A stretch of DNA of 64,000 bases from a virus: positions 18,395 to 82,394 of the IMG/VR virus record IMGVR_UViG_3300009163_003337. One strand, written 5' to 3'. Shown piece after piece: positions 8,235 to 16,753 of this stretch. The position numbers were made by a program, and so were the translations under genes. Below the pieces are notes generated by a model that had not been told where the DNA came from, ran no database searches, and was given only the letters and a program-made list of their open reading frames with translations. Numbering within the stretch: position 1 is the stretch's first letter; each line of letters begins with the position of its first letter.

Positions 8235-9086
8235 TTATAGATCTTTTAGAAGTTCGTCGATTTCATCATCAATTGATGTATCTTGATATTGTGGCTTTTT
8301 AAATGGTGGAGCTTCTTCCTGAATAGGGCTAGCTTTAACATAAGTCTGAGCTGGTGATACAGTAGCTTCTTCTGCTGATCTACAGTAGTAATGCTCGTCA
8401 ATCATTTGCTTTAGGTCATCGTACGATTTAAGAGTAAAGACCTTTGTAAGGTCAAAAGTATTATCATAGATTTTCTTTTGCTCATCTTCACTCAAGCTAA
8501 GCTTACCTGCTGATGTAAATCTTGAAGATACATAGGTTGGAAACTCTCCTTGATTTTCACACTTAATTTTAAAATTGACTCCTGTAGAACCAAGATCAAA
8601 GATCCGCGGACCAAACTCCTCCGCATCTTCACCTTCGATGGCTTCCATGATAATCTTATGAAGCTGCTTACCGTATCGAAGAATTTTAACCTTACCGTTA
8701 TTATCAGGATTCTGCGAATCGTCTACCACATAGACATTAACGAGATACTTCTCAATACGCTTAATAACTTTAACCTTTTCTTTATCATCTTCTGAGCCTG
8801 ACCGTAAAATTTTAAATCGCTCTTCAGCGATTGGATCACGATCACCGAACGTCATCGGAGAAAGAGCTTGTACGTACTGACCCGTTGCAAACGATGGCCA
8901 ACCGTGATTATAATAGTGGAAGAATGTGTTCTTTGGATCTTTAGCGAACGGCAGCAATCTAACTGTATAGGTATGACCTGGTGAAGTCTTCATGATTTCA
9001 TTAAAGGTAGAGTTGCTATTTTCACCCTCTGTCTTAACGAGGGCGTCTTTTATGGATTGAAACATAGATGTATTGAATGTACTCAT
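8235..9086 (-). CDS. 32: single-stranded DNA-binding protein (T4 gp32-like)
   Basis: A 283-residue gp32 homolog that coats ssDNA in replication, recombination and repair. The N-terminal segment matches the cooperativity region. The core contains TVRLLPFAKDPKNTFFHYYNHGW, the aromatic OB-fold pattern of the family. The C-terminus is strongly acidic (DDEIDELLKDL), as expected for the protein-interaction tail. T4 gp32 is 301 aa. One difference is visible: the T4-type zinc Cys/His cluster is not obvious here. The neighbours (gp59-like upstream, clamp downstream) match T4 logic. Confidence 0.85.
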   Translation of the reverse strand: MSTFNTSMFQSIKDALVKTEGENSNSTFNEIMKTSPGHTYTVRLLPFAKDPKNTFFHYYNHGWPSFATGQYVQALSPMTFGDRDPIAEERFKILRSGSEDDKEKVKVIKRIEKYLVNVYVVDDSQNPDNNGKVKILRYGKQLHKIIMEAIEGEDAEEFGPRIFDLGSTGVNFKIKCENQGEFPTYVSSRFTSAGKLSLSEDEQKKIYDNTFDLTKVFTLKSYDDLKQMIDEHYYCRSAEEATVSPAQTYVKASPIQEEAPPFKKPQYQDTSIDDEIDELLKDL

Positions 9087-9123
9087 TGATTTGTTGGTTT
9101 ATATTTTATTGGCTTGTTATTTA

Positions 9124-9786
9124 TTATACGCTGGTAGTTTGACTTTGCAAGAGCTGAATTTCTATTATTTTAAGAGCTGCACTAATAACGTGCTTTAGTT
9201 TTTGTGATTGCGCAAGGATTAGACGCGTTTTATTTAGAATATCGTGAAAGTCTTTTATAAAGAAGTCGAGTAGGTCAGGCTCTACTAGCTTAAGTGTTTT
9301 ACTGCATTCTAATCCGTGGAGGATATAAAAATTTATCTTGTGATCTCGTAGGTGCTGCAATACAATTGGATTATTACCTAAATTGATTACTTTATATTGC
9401 GCTAAGGTTATATTATTTGCACGACAGTATCGAAGAATAAAAGTACAGCTTCTCTTGCAAGCGTTGATTGTATCTTCAGTATCGGGTAATGCTGTTTCTT
9501 TTTTGCGTATGTATGTTGTATAGCACGCTATTGCTTTTGATGTTTTAAAGAACTGTAGGTCAAAGTATGTCTCATCTTGATATACTTTATATGGTGCCGT
9601 AAAAAACTCTAACATGTTGACTTCGTTGTTTGAAGCAAACAAGAAGTTTAGCTTCTTAAGAGCAATGTAGTCTGCATCTGAGAGTTTGTCGAAGTTTTGA
9701 CGTAATTTAAAAGGTAACCCCTTAATAGTACGTTGAGCGATAAGAAAAGAATTGTATATTTTTTTTTCTACTTCTGTTAGAGGCAT
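9124..9786 (-). CDS. 59: probable helicase-loading protein (T4 gp59-like)
   Basis: A 220-residue, all-helical, basic protein directly upstream of gene 32, where T4 has gene 59 (217 aa). The C-terminal half contains NPIVLQHLRDHKINFYILHG, which matches my memory of a conserved gp59 pattern (Pro-x-Val...Leu...Lys-Ile...Ile). In T4, gp59 loads the gp41 helicase onto gp32-coated forks; both partners are encoded nearby. Identity rests on length, fold type, this one motif and synteny, so it is probable rather than certain. Confidence 0.58.
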   Translation of the reverse strand: MPLTEVEKKIYNSFLIAQRTIKGLPFKLRQNFDKLSDADYIALKKLNFLFASNNEVNMLEFFTAPYKVYQDETYFDLQFFKTSKAIACYTTYIRKKETALPDTEDTINACKRSCTFILRYCRANNITLAQYKVINLGNNPIVLQHLRDHKINFYILHGLECSKTLKLVEPDLLDFFIKDFHDILNKTRLILAQSQKLKHVISAALKIIEIQLLQSQTTSV

Positions 9787-10070
9787 AATTTAGCATTGTT
9801 GTTCAAATATTTAGTTATGTACTTACTTTTGGTAATAGTAGGATCATAATCTAAAAATATTTTAACTACCTCGTAATTAGATTCAACTCCTAAAATTGCT
9901 TTGAGTATATTTCTTAAGGTTTCATCCTGTAGGGCTATAATAAACACATTTTGAAACGATAGTTTCTTGCCTTTAAGTAAAGTACAGAAAGAACAAAATG
10001 AAAGTAGAATGTGTTCACTCTCTAAGTCTATTGTCCTCTGATATGGTGTCGTTATAGGTGTTAGGTACAT
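9777..10070 (-). CDS. hypothetical protein in the T4 gene 33 position
   Basis: A 97-residue protein overlapping the gp59-like start by 10 nt. In T4 the gene immediately upstream of 59 is 33, the late-transcription co-activator. The size is similar, but I see no hydrophobic/acidic clamp-binding tail (the C-terminus is KYLNNNAKLCL). Assignment as gp33 is therefore only positional. It has two predicted helices and several cysteines (CSFC) without an obvious metal partner. Confidence 0.5.
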   Translation of the reverse strand: MYLTPITTPYQRTIDLESEHILLSFCSFCTLLKGKKLSFQNVFIIALQDETLRNILKAILGVESNYEVVKIFLDYDPTITKSKYITKYLNNNAKLCL

Positions 10071-10501
10071 ATGTTTAATATCTTTGTAAAATTTAAAAAA
10101 TTAGCTGTAAATTTACCCGTTACAGATGTTGTAGTATGAGTTATAGTGTTAGCAGCACAAAAGATAGCGGCAAGCTTTAAAATGTCTATAGTGCATCTAT
10201 CTTTAATGTAAAACATTGTAAGTTCTCTTGTTAATACAGATACAATAATTACAATGTCGGCTGAATACTTTTTAAAGCCATAATCAGCTAATTCTTTATA
10301 AAAGCTATCAGCAAAGCAGCTGATGACATTGTGTGTTTTAATTTTACCTGAATAAAAGGTCGCTTGCTCAATACAATCTTTATACTTCAATAAGTATAAC
10401 TTGATATCTCTTAACTCATGAGTGTTGAAGTCTCGGTTACCGCTTCTATATGACTCTACCATGGTAGATACACTAGTATCATTAATAATATCTACGTTCA
10501 C
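10061..10501 (-). CDS. hypothetical protein (146 aa)
   Basis: A 146-residue, mostly helical protein that overlaps the next gene by 10 nt and starts 29 nt after the gp41 helicase gene. It begins MNVDIINDTSVSTMVESYRS. The C-terminal half has hydrophobic helices (DIVIIVSVLTRELTMFYI; ILKLAAIFCAANTI) that look like a helical-bundle core rather than membrane spans. Its position in the replication operon suggests an accessory replication role. No family is recognised. Confidence 0.5.
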   Translation of the reverse strand: MNVDIINDTSVSTMVESYRSGNRDFNTHELRDIKLYLLKYKDCIEQATFYSGKIKTHNVISCFADSFYKELADYGFKKYSADIVIIVSVLTRELTMFYIKDRCTIDILKLAAIFCAANTITHTTTSVTGKFTANFLNFTKILNICT

Positions 10502-10530
10502 AGTAAATATTTAACCAAATAGTAGTAAAA

Positions 10531-11850
10531 TCAACTACTTAGCGCCTGTATTGCATTATATGAACTATCAGACTCATTTATACTAAAATCCTCCTCAGAC
10601 TGCGTAATAGTTAGGGTAGAATAATCAATTCTCATAGCTTGAGTATGGCCTCTTGGACCATATCTATTCTTCATCATACCTAGTCTAATAATACCTAATT
10701 CTCTATCTTCTGCGTTCTGATAGATAGATACAATAACATCAGCTGTAGCAGCTAAACCTACACTCTCGGAGATAGTAGCTAGGTCAGGGTTATCACTACC
10801 AAATCCTTGACGATTTAGTTGTGTAGCGCTAATTATCGGACAGTTAAATATATAGGTCATAGCGCGGACCTGCTCTGTTACGTTTTTAATTCTCTCGTAT
10901 GAATTACTACCTACCGTGGAGTGTAGTAGGTTAAGGTAATCAAGCACAATAGCATCAATCTTAATGCCTTTATCTATAATCTTCTTAATAAAAGCCTTGA
11001 GTTGGTTAGGTGTGACTGTGCTAGGAGGAAACTCCTTAATAAACATATGACCTTTACCTTCTTCCTGTTGCTCTCTTATTGCTTGCTTCAGCGATTGAGC
11101 ATTAATTGCTAATTCTTTAAGAGGTATCTTACTAACGTTGGAGCATATACGACGAGCATACAGCAATTCCGACATCTCAAGAGTAATTAATAACACATTC
11201 TTACCCTGATTAACAATATTAGTAGCTATATTACCTAAAAAGATTGACTTTCCAATATTTGTCTCACCTGCAAACACATATAATGCTCGACCATTCTCTT
11301 GAAATCCTCCATTTAATGCCTCATCAAACCAACTCCAAGTACTCGGAATAGCTTTCTGTAGGCTTGTTAGATCTTCAACAATTAAATCAATATCTCTATA
11401 TAAATCAAGACCTCTATCAGTTACAAGACTAATATTGCACGATGTCTCAAATTTATTAAGTATTTCAGAGGTATCTACCGTACCTTTAGCTATATCACCC
11501 GCAACATCGAGCATAGTATAATATACAGACTTTTCCTTAATGAATCTCTCCGTATTATCATATAATTCTGACTTGTCAATATTCTTGTCAAGGTCTTTAA
11601 ATGATTCAACAAGCTGCTTAAATGATTCTCTAAACTCATCAGTAGTAAGGTAAGCTTTAACCTCAGTAAGAGTAGGAAGTTTTTCACGCCTTGTATAGAA
11701 ATCATTAATAATTTCAAATATCTTAGCAATATTTTTTGATTTAAAATACTTCGGCTTGATATAGTCTACAATTGAAGCAAGATACGTTGAGTCAGTTAAA
11801 GATCGGTAGCATAAAATTTTTTCAAAATAATCATTATCTAAATCACTCAC
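10531..11850 (-). CDS. 41: replicative DNA helicase (T4 gp41-like)
   Basis: A 439-residue DnaB-type hexameric helicase that unwinds the fork 5'-3' with the gp61 primase. The RecA-like core has a Walker A loop AGETNIGKS near residue 195, then LLITLEMSELLYARRI (the DnaB-family Glu strand), a Walker B IDAIVLDYLNLL, and a C-terminal ATQLNR with an Arg-finger region. An N-terminal helical domain precedes it. T4 gp41 is 475 aa. It heads a - strand cluster with gp59-like and gp32 genes. Confidence 0.9.
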   Translation of the reverse strand: MSDLDNDYFEKILCYRSLTDSTYLASIVDYIKPKYFKSKNIAKIFEIINDFYTRREKLPTLTEVKAYLTTDEFRESFKQLVESFKDLDKNIDKSELYDNTERFIKEKSVYYTMLDVAGDIAKGTVDTSEILNKFETSCNISLVTDRGLDLYRDIDLIVEDLTSLQKAIPSTWSWFDEALNGGFQENGRALYVFAGETNIGKSIFLGNIATNIVNQGKNVLLITLEMSELLYARRICSNVSKIPLKELAINAQSLKQAIREQQEEGKGHMFIKEFPPSTVTPNQLKAFIKKIIDKGIKIDAIVLDYLNLLHSTVGSNSYERIKNVTEQVRAMTYIFNCPIISATQLNRQGFGSDNPDLATISESVGLAATADVIVSIYQNAEDRELGIIRLGMMKNRYGPRGHTQAMRIDYSTLTITQSEEDFSINESDSSYNAIQALSS

Positions 11851-11914
11851 AAACTAATACTATAATTAAAGTTTCTATTATCAATCATTTATCCAACTCT
11901 TCTCATAATCAGTC

Positions 11915-12583
11915 TTACAGCTTACCCTTCCACTTGTTTAAAAACCACGCTTGTCCCTCTAAAAACTCCGGGGTAAATTCTCTTAGACCTGGGGAAGCGT
12001 GTGTAATCATAATATCAGATACACCTAATTTAAATCCTGCTTTATGACACTGCAAACTAAAATCTAAATCATAATGGTGAAACTTTGCTGGATTTGTTTC
12101 ATCAAATCTTACGGTTTCAAATACTCGTCGATGAATTGCTAAGAATACGCCGTCGAGTAGTACTACACGTCTTGGATAGGTTCCAAAAGCCGTCATATTT
12201 TTTTGTGTTTCCGTACCATGAGCAACAGCACCGTGTAGTTTACCACCTTCAAATCCACCTCCCATTATATGCCACAAGGCGGGCTCCTGTAATTTACATT
12301 CTGTAGTTCCAGCCACACCAACAACATCATACTCTGTATTCAATAAGCTTGGAATTTTATATATAATATCCGATTCAATGATTACATCATCATGACACAG
12401 TACGAGGTAGTCTTTCTTACCCTCGATAGCTAAATCAATTGCACGATTATAGACTTCCGGTAGTGATGAAGTATTTTTTTCTTTATATATAAATTGATTG
12501 AAGGTTGATACATTTTTATATAGGAGGGTATCTTTTCGGCTGCCTTTTGTAGCTGAGAAATATAGTGTTTTGTATTTTGACAT
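11915..12583 (-). CDS. glycosyltransferase, GT2-like
   Basis: A 222-residue GT-A type enzyme. It has YLVLCHDDVIIES, where the Asp pair would bind the metal/nucleotide-sugar, and a downstream LLDGVFLAIHRRVFE plus FHHYDLDFSLQCHKAGF, the acceptor-side HxxD pattern of a Pfam 'glycosyltransferase-like family 2' group. It lies between the helicase and an amidotransferase gene, away from the main glycan cluster. It probably transfers a sugar to a phage or host surface glycan, or to modified DNA; the target cannot be read from sequence. Confidence 0.75.
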   Translation of the reverse strand: MSKYKTLYFSATKGSRKDTLLYKNVSTFNQFIYKEKNTSSLPEVYNRAIDLAIEGKKDYLVLCHDDVIIESDIIYKIPSLLNTEYDVVGVAGTTECKLQEPALWHIMGGGFEGGKLHGAVAHGTETQKNMTAFGTYPRRVVLLDGVFLAIHRRVFETVRFDETNPAKFHHYDLDFSLQCHKAGFKLGVSDIMITHASPGLREFTPEFLEGQAWFLNKWKGKL

Positions 12584-12587
12584 AAGA

Positions 12588-13268
12588 TTATATAAATAAA
12601 AATGGCGATTTGGTCTCGAATGTATCAGCGATCTTCCACTCTTTAAATTCAGATAGTACCATAATCACCCCTTCTGGTAGTAATTTAAACCCTTCACCAC
12701 CAAGGGTAGAGATATCACCGGTGTCATTGTAATGAAGAATAGATCCCTGTCTTGCAATATAAACTTCATTAGTATCTGTATCTATTACACACAGCGCAAA
12801 GGTTCCTTCGAGTCTACCGAGAACCTTTTTAATAAGAGTATGAGCTAAGCACTCACCGTTACATTCTTCAGTAAAGTGTTGTAGTAAGTTAGGAATTACG
12901 GCGGTATCAACAGGATTTACATCCCAATCTACAAATTCTGCTACTAAACTCTTCGAATTAGTAAGTACACCATTGTGAACAACAGACCATGAAAGAGATT
13001 CAAAGGGGTGAGATGTATCATATGACCAGTAGCGGGCAGCTGATGTAGGTGCCTGGACGTGCCCTATATAGTAATCACATCTCTCATCTAACTGAATTTG
13101 GTTAAAATCGAGCGTACCTTGCTTTTTAATAACTTGCTGCTCGTTTCCATTGTAAAGACAAAGAACTCCACTAGCAAAATTACCGCGAGGTAGATTACCT
13201 TCATATAATACTTCAAATTTTGATACATTGTTAGATCCTATAATTGCGCAAATAATTAAGCTTCTCAC
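12588..13268 (-). CDS. class II glutamine amidotransferase (Ntn-type), standalone
   Basis: A 226-residue glutaminase domain that would release ammonia from glutamine. The nucleophile motif CAIIG begins at residue 7, not residue 2, if the GTG start is used. The other family motifs follow: HVQAPTSAARYW, SLSWSVVHNGVLTNS (His-Asn-Gly) and GTFALCVIDTDTNEVYIAR. There is no synthetase domain, so it must work with a partner. In dG+ phages the amidotransferase is fused to QueC, and this phage encodes a separate QueC nearby. The GTG overlaps the stop of a tiny hydrophobic ORF. An ATT directly before the Cys could instead be the start. Confidence 0.78.
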   Translation of the reverse strand: MRSLIICAIIGSNNVSKFEVLYEGNLPRGNFASGVLCLYNGNEQQVIKKQGTLDFNQIQLDERCDYYIGHVQAPTSAARYWSYDTSHPFESLSWSVVHNGVLTNSKSLVAEFVDWDVNPVDTAVIPNLLQHFTEECNGECLAHTLIKKVLGRLEGTFALCVIDTDTNEVYIARQGSILHYNDTGDISTLGGEGFKLLPEGVIMVLSEFKEWKIADTFETKSPFLFI

Positions 13269-13321
13269 TCCTCTCTTAAAAGTATTAAAATAATAAAAAC
13301 AATAATAAGAATAGCAATCAT
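13265..13321 (-). CDS. 18-residue hydrophobic micro-ORF
   Basis: ATG-TGA ORF encoding MIAILIIVFIILILLREE, a single predicted membrane helix with charged end. A purine-rich AGAGAGGAG precedes its own stop, which overlaps the GTG of the amidotransferase gene (GTGA). It could be a real micro-protein or a translation-coupling leader. There is no homology to support it. Confidence 0.35.
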   Translation of the reverse strand: MIAILIIVFIILILLREE

Positions 13322-13325
13322 AATA

Positions 13326-13643
13326 TTATAAATAATCTCTCCTCTCTTTTGGCATTCTCCAAAAAAAGTCAATTTGACCGGTTAAATTGTTTTTGGCTAG
13401 AGAGTATGTTGGATACTCAATACCATCAGGCATAAGATACCAGGATTTGCGTTCTTTCTTAACTTTTTCAATACCTAAATTTCTTAAAGTATTATATCCA
13501 AGACCTTTTATTTTAAAAAGATCATTGTTTGTACGGAAAGGCTGCATTGCTACAATGCGCTCAGCTACCTTCTTACCTATACCTGGCAGGTTACATATGC
13601 CTGTATAAGACATTTCATTAAAATCTTCCCAATTTAGTTGCAT
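13326..13643 (-). CDS. helix-hairpin-helix DNA-binding protein
   Basis: A 105-residue protein with two consecutive helix-hairpin-helix motifs, ICNLPGIGKKVAERIV (residues about 16-31) and LFKIKGLGYNTLRNLGI, the ComEA-like arrangement that binds DNA backbone without sequence preference. The basic C-terminal part (KKERKSWYL) continues into a Trp-containing tail. It diverges from a late gene with 21 bp between them. It could serve as a replication or repair accessory protein. Confidence 0.65.
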   Translation of the reverse strand: MQLNWEDFNEMSYTGICNLPGIGKKVAERIVAMQPFRTNNDLFKIKGLGYNTLRNLGIEKVKKERKSWYLMPDGIEYPTYSLAKNNLTGQIDFFWRMPKERRDYL

Positions 13644-13647
13644 CTTG

Positions 13648-13655
13648 TATAAATA
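13648..13655 (+). promoter_or_regulatory. late promoter TATAAATA
   Basis: Perfect octamer, 9 nt before the ATG at 13665. Confidence 0.65.
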
Positions 13656-13664
13656 TTATTATAC

Positions 13665-14144
13665 ATGAGTTCCTTTAGTAATCTACTTTCAAGGCTATCT
13701 TTTCTTAACGAGCAGTTTAAGCTAGGTAAGCCAGAGACAAAGGTGTTAAATCCAATAATTGCATCACTTAAGCATCCAACTATTTTGGATAAAAAGCCCG
13801 CGAATTCGTATTTAAAGAACTTGGTAAAAATTACTGCACTGTCGAGATTAGATCTAATAACGAATGAGCAATTTAGTATACTTAAAAGGAAAGCTGCATC
13901 TGTAACGTATATTACTAATAAGTTAAAAGAATTTGGGCTATATGATAAGTTATTTAAAGATGATGCCACAATAGATGAGGTCAATAATTTTGTTATTGAT
14001 AACGCTAGAATGCTTGTTGGTTTTGCTGCTAAGCAAATGCCTGGCGGTGGTTATGACTTACCTGATGAGGGTCTAGAGCCTGAAGAAATAGCGAGAGAGG
14101 TAGTGCAAGATTTGAGTCAAGATATAGATGACTATTCAGAGTAA
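13665..14144 (+). CDS. putative capsid-targeted protein, N-terminal part
   Basis: A 159-residue product ending at a TAA. The N-terminus MSSFSNLLSRLSFLNEQFKL fits the capsid-targeting-like pattern with a Leu-x-Glu site, and a late promoter precedes it. The reading frame stays open for another 200 codons immediately after this TAA without any shift. It therefore looks like the first part of one longer protein interrupted by a single stop. The C-terminal portion before the stop is acidic (DEGLEPEEIAREVVQDLSQD). No family is recognised. Confidence 0.6.
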   Translation: MSSFSNLLSRLSFLNEQFKLGKPETKVLNPIIASLKHPTILDKKPANSYLKNLVKITALSRLDLITNEQFSILKRKAASVTYITNKLKEFGLYDKLFKDDATIDEVNNFVIDNARMLVGFAAKQMPGGGYDLPDEGLEPEEIAREVVQDLSQDIDDYSE

Positions 14145-14753
14145 TTTTCAGATGCATATCAAATTGAAATTAAGTTTGCAAAGCGTACGTCAGAAATTGT
14201 TGTTACAAAGGTAGCAGAGTTGCTAAAATCTATAACATCAAACGATGATGTTATAGACATCGATGAAACAAATGGTGCTATTGATATAATTGTAGCAAAA
14301 AATACTGCATTAGATAACAGATTAGATAAAGCTGTAAAGTTAAATAATCCAACTCAAACATTTGACCAAATTGAAAGGGATATAGAGGGCTATATACACA
14401 GTAAGGCAAATATAGATGTTGTAGTTCAAGTAATGGGTCCGGACAAAGAAGCTGTATCTAATTTATCTAATAACGGTTATGAAGACGAAGAGATGTATGG
14501 TGAAGAGGAAGCTGAAGATCAAACAAATCAGGTAGGTAATTGGACAATTGAGGAGCTAGAGGGATTGGGTATAATAATGCCAAGATATACAGGTGGTAAA
14601 ACACCAATTGAAGAAAGATCAGTACTTAACTATATGTCAGAACAGAAAGTATATAATACTCCAAAGCTCGTTGTTGAATCGCAGAGCTTTAAAGACAAAT
14701 TTAAGCCAAAGACATCTAAGCAATTGGCTGAGTTAAGAAATTACGGAATGTAA
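14145..14753 (+). pseudogene. continuation of the same frame after an in-frame TAA
   Basis: The open frame begins right after the TAA at 14142-14144, in the same phase as the upstream ORF. It encodes about 202 residues (FSDAYQIEIKFAKRTSEIVV...). There is no ATG or GTG near its beginning; the first usable alternative start is a TTG at 14220, and no late promoter or ribosome site precedes it. The product is acidic with a Gly-Asp-Glu-rich middle. It is best read as the C-terminal part of the protein starting at 13665, reached by readthrough or lost through mutation or sequencing error. Confidence 0.5.
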
Positions 14754-15559
14754 CATCCTTTAGCTTCATAAATCTCATTCAGCTTTTCTTGCTGAAGATA
14801 CTCAATAGGGTCTCTAAATCCAGCCTCAATAAAGCCAGCTAATCTCAAACTACTTGAAGGGGTAGTAGCATCAGCTAAACCATCTCCACGATTAGAATAG
14901 CATGTCCATGTGTCTTTGAAGTTTACCCCAAGCTCTACACCCTGCCTTACAATATCAGCTTTCGACATGGAGAGCAGTGGAGCTCCCACGTTAATCCTAT
15001 GTTGTCTGTTAAGTGATACTAAGCTGTTTACACTATCAACAAACTCTTGACTACCATCCCAATAACCGGCTAAAGAGTCTACTTGAGCAGCACCATACCA
15101 TACTGTATCTGCTCTAAGGCTTTCTGCATAAGCACAGCAGATCGTAATAAACATCTGATTCCTAAACGGTACATATGATACAGGTTGTGCATCACCTGCG
15201 ATTTTACTAATATCAGGGTTATCAATCTCTTCATTAGTGAGAGATGAAGTAGGTGAGATATTTTTTAAATATGTTACATCTAATGTTTTATTTGTAATAA
15301 TAACATTAGGATATTTCTCTTTAATAAGTTGATATTGAACACCCATGCACTCTAATTCCCTACTATGTCTTTGACCGTAATCAAAGGATACAGTATGGAG
15401 CTCTTTTACGCCACCTGCAGCAGCGATGTGTAATAGTAACGTTGAATCCATTCCACCTGAAAATGCCAAAACAAGCTTTTCTGGTGGTTTAGGCGCTACA
15501 TAACCGATTGATTTCTCATAGTCTGTTAAAATTTCTGATATACTTTTATCTTTATTCAT
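14741..15559 (-). CDS. queC: QueC-like 7-cyano-7-deazaguanine synthase
   Basis: A 272-residue member of the QueC family, which converts CDG to preQ0 with ATP and ammonia. The PP-loop ATPase motif SGGMDS is at residues 34-39. FDYGQRHSREL and VPFRNQMF follow as expected. The C-terminal zinc site is degenerate: C220 (TWTCYS) is kept, but the segment that normally holds CGxCxSC reads ADATTPSSS. The protein may have lost zinc or work differently. Together with folE, queD and queE it outlines a preQ0 route. Its start overlaps the uvsX stop by 8 nt. Confidence 0.85.
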   Translation of the reverse strand: MNKDKSISEILTDYEKSIGYVAPKPPEKLVLAFSGGMDSTLLLHIAAAGGVKELHTVSFDYGQRHSRELECMGVQYQLIKEKYPNVIITNKTLDVTYLKNISPTSSLTNEEIDNPDISKIAGDAQPVSYVPFRNQMFITICCAYAESLRADTVWYGAAQVDSLAGYWDGSQEFVDSVNSLVSLNRQHRINVGAPLLSMSKADIVRQGVELGVNFKDTWTCYSNRGDGLADATTPSSSLRLAGFIEAGFRDPIEYLQQEKLNEIYEAKGCYIP

Positions 15560-16667
15560 TATCTTCTGTTGTAATTACTTCTTCTGGTACTTCATGTTCA
15601 TCGTTAGAGTATGACCACTCCTTTTTAATCTTTAACTCAAGCTTAGGAATAATAGTTTCTTCCCAAAGCTTTGTATCTTTGCGCCAGTTACGATAGTATC
15701 CTAGCTTAGTTCCGTCCTCTAGAGTATATGTAGCACCACCTTGAATGACGATACCGTGACCTACTGCAAGATCGAGTAACCCATAGTAACGATCAAGTCC
15801 TGTAGAGAATGATAAGAACATTTCACCTTCAAGATACTGTTTAATGAAGCGATTCTTACGAGTAAGAGCTCTAATAATAATACCAGAGTAGTTTTTTTGA
15901 CCTACAGCAAGTGTAGTATCAGTAGTCTTACCTCCGTCATCTTTTACTGGCTTTCGAGCTAGTTGAACTGTAACAGATGGAAGGTATACACACGCTTTGC
16001 CACCTGGCATATTTTTTTCAATCGATGGAAACATTGCTGTCGGGTCGTCATAAACGTGATTTGTCAGCAAAATCGTAGTCTGCGTTACAGATCCTAAGTT
16101 AGTGCATGTTTGCAGTAGGGTCTTCATTGCTCTAGCTTTTGAGCCCATATCTGAACTCGTACTCTCTTTACCCATTCGTGAATGCTCAAGTTCAGATTGA
16201 AGATTACCAAGTGAGTCGATGGCTACTATAAACTTACCTTGTAGTTTTTTTTCTTGTACTGTAGTTAAAAACTTATACAGAGCATTCCGTGTCTGCTCAA
16301 TACTAACACATGGAACATATTTGACTTTGGATACATCAAGACCGAGCCTTTCAGCACCGTCGCTGTCTACAGCATTTTCTGTGTCAAAAATAACAGGAAT
16401 AAGACCTTCCTTTTGTGCACTAGCAAGGATTTTTTGTACAAATAAAGATTTACCAGTCATACTCTCACCTGCCAGCATAACTACCCTACCTTTAGGTATA
16501 CCACCATATACGGATCCTGATATAATTGCATTAAGAACGTAGCTTCCCGTATCTATCCAACCTGAAACTCTACTTAGGGTATTATCACTCAGGTAAGTCG
16601 CAAATGGGTTAACTTCATCTATAGAGTCTAATGCCTTCTCAATATCCTTATCCTCAAATCTACTCAT
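15552..16667 (-). CDS. uvsX: UvsX RecA-like recombinase
   Basis: A 371-residue strand-exchange protein used in recombination-dependent replication. Walker A is AGESMTGKS (near residue 67). The Glu strand PVIFDTENAV, Walker B FIVAIDSLGNL and loop region GSKARAMKTLLQTC follow in RecA order, then TILLTNHVYDDP. The acidic tail (VPEEVITTEDNE) matches UvsX/RecA tails. T4 UvsX is 391 aa. Partners UvsY, UvsW, gp32 and gp46/47 are all in the window. Confidence 0.93.
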   Translation of the reverse strand: MSRFEDKDIEKALDSIDEVNPFATYLSDNTLSRVSGWIDTGSYVLNAIISGSVYGGIPKGRVVMLAGESMTGKSLFVQKILASAQKEGLIPVIFDTENAVDSDGAERLGLDVSKVKYVPCVSIEQTRNALYKFLTTVQEKKLQGKFIVAIDSLGNLQSELEHSRMGKESTSSDMGSKARAMKTLLQTCTNLGSVTQTTILLTNHVYDDPTAMFPSIEKNMPGGKACVYLPSVTVQLARKPVKDDGGKTTDTTLAVGQKNYSGIIIRALTRKNRFIKQYLEGEMFLSFSTGLDRYYGLLDLAVGHGIVIQGGATYTLEDGTKLGYYRNWRKDTKLWEETIIPKLELKIKKEWSYSNDEHEVPEEVITTEDNE

Positions 16668-16701
16668 ATCTATATATTATAGTAATAAACATACAAATCA
16701 A

Positions 16702-16709
16702 CATAAATA
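16702..16709 (+). promoter_or_regulatory. possible late promoter CATAAATA
   Basis: Octamer 44 nt before the ATG of the GIY-YIG gene, much farther than for most late genes here. Confidence 0.3.
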
Positions 16710-16753
16710 TAATTGTAGTTCACGGAATCCTACCTCCTAACTACTCTATTGTT

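Noticed and set aside
12588-13268. Asparagine synthetase or PurF rather than a standalone amidotransferase
   Set aside because: Only the glutaminase domain is present at 226 residues, with no synthetase or phosphoribosyltransferase domain nearby.
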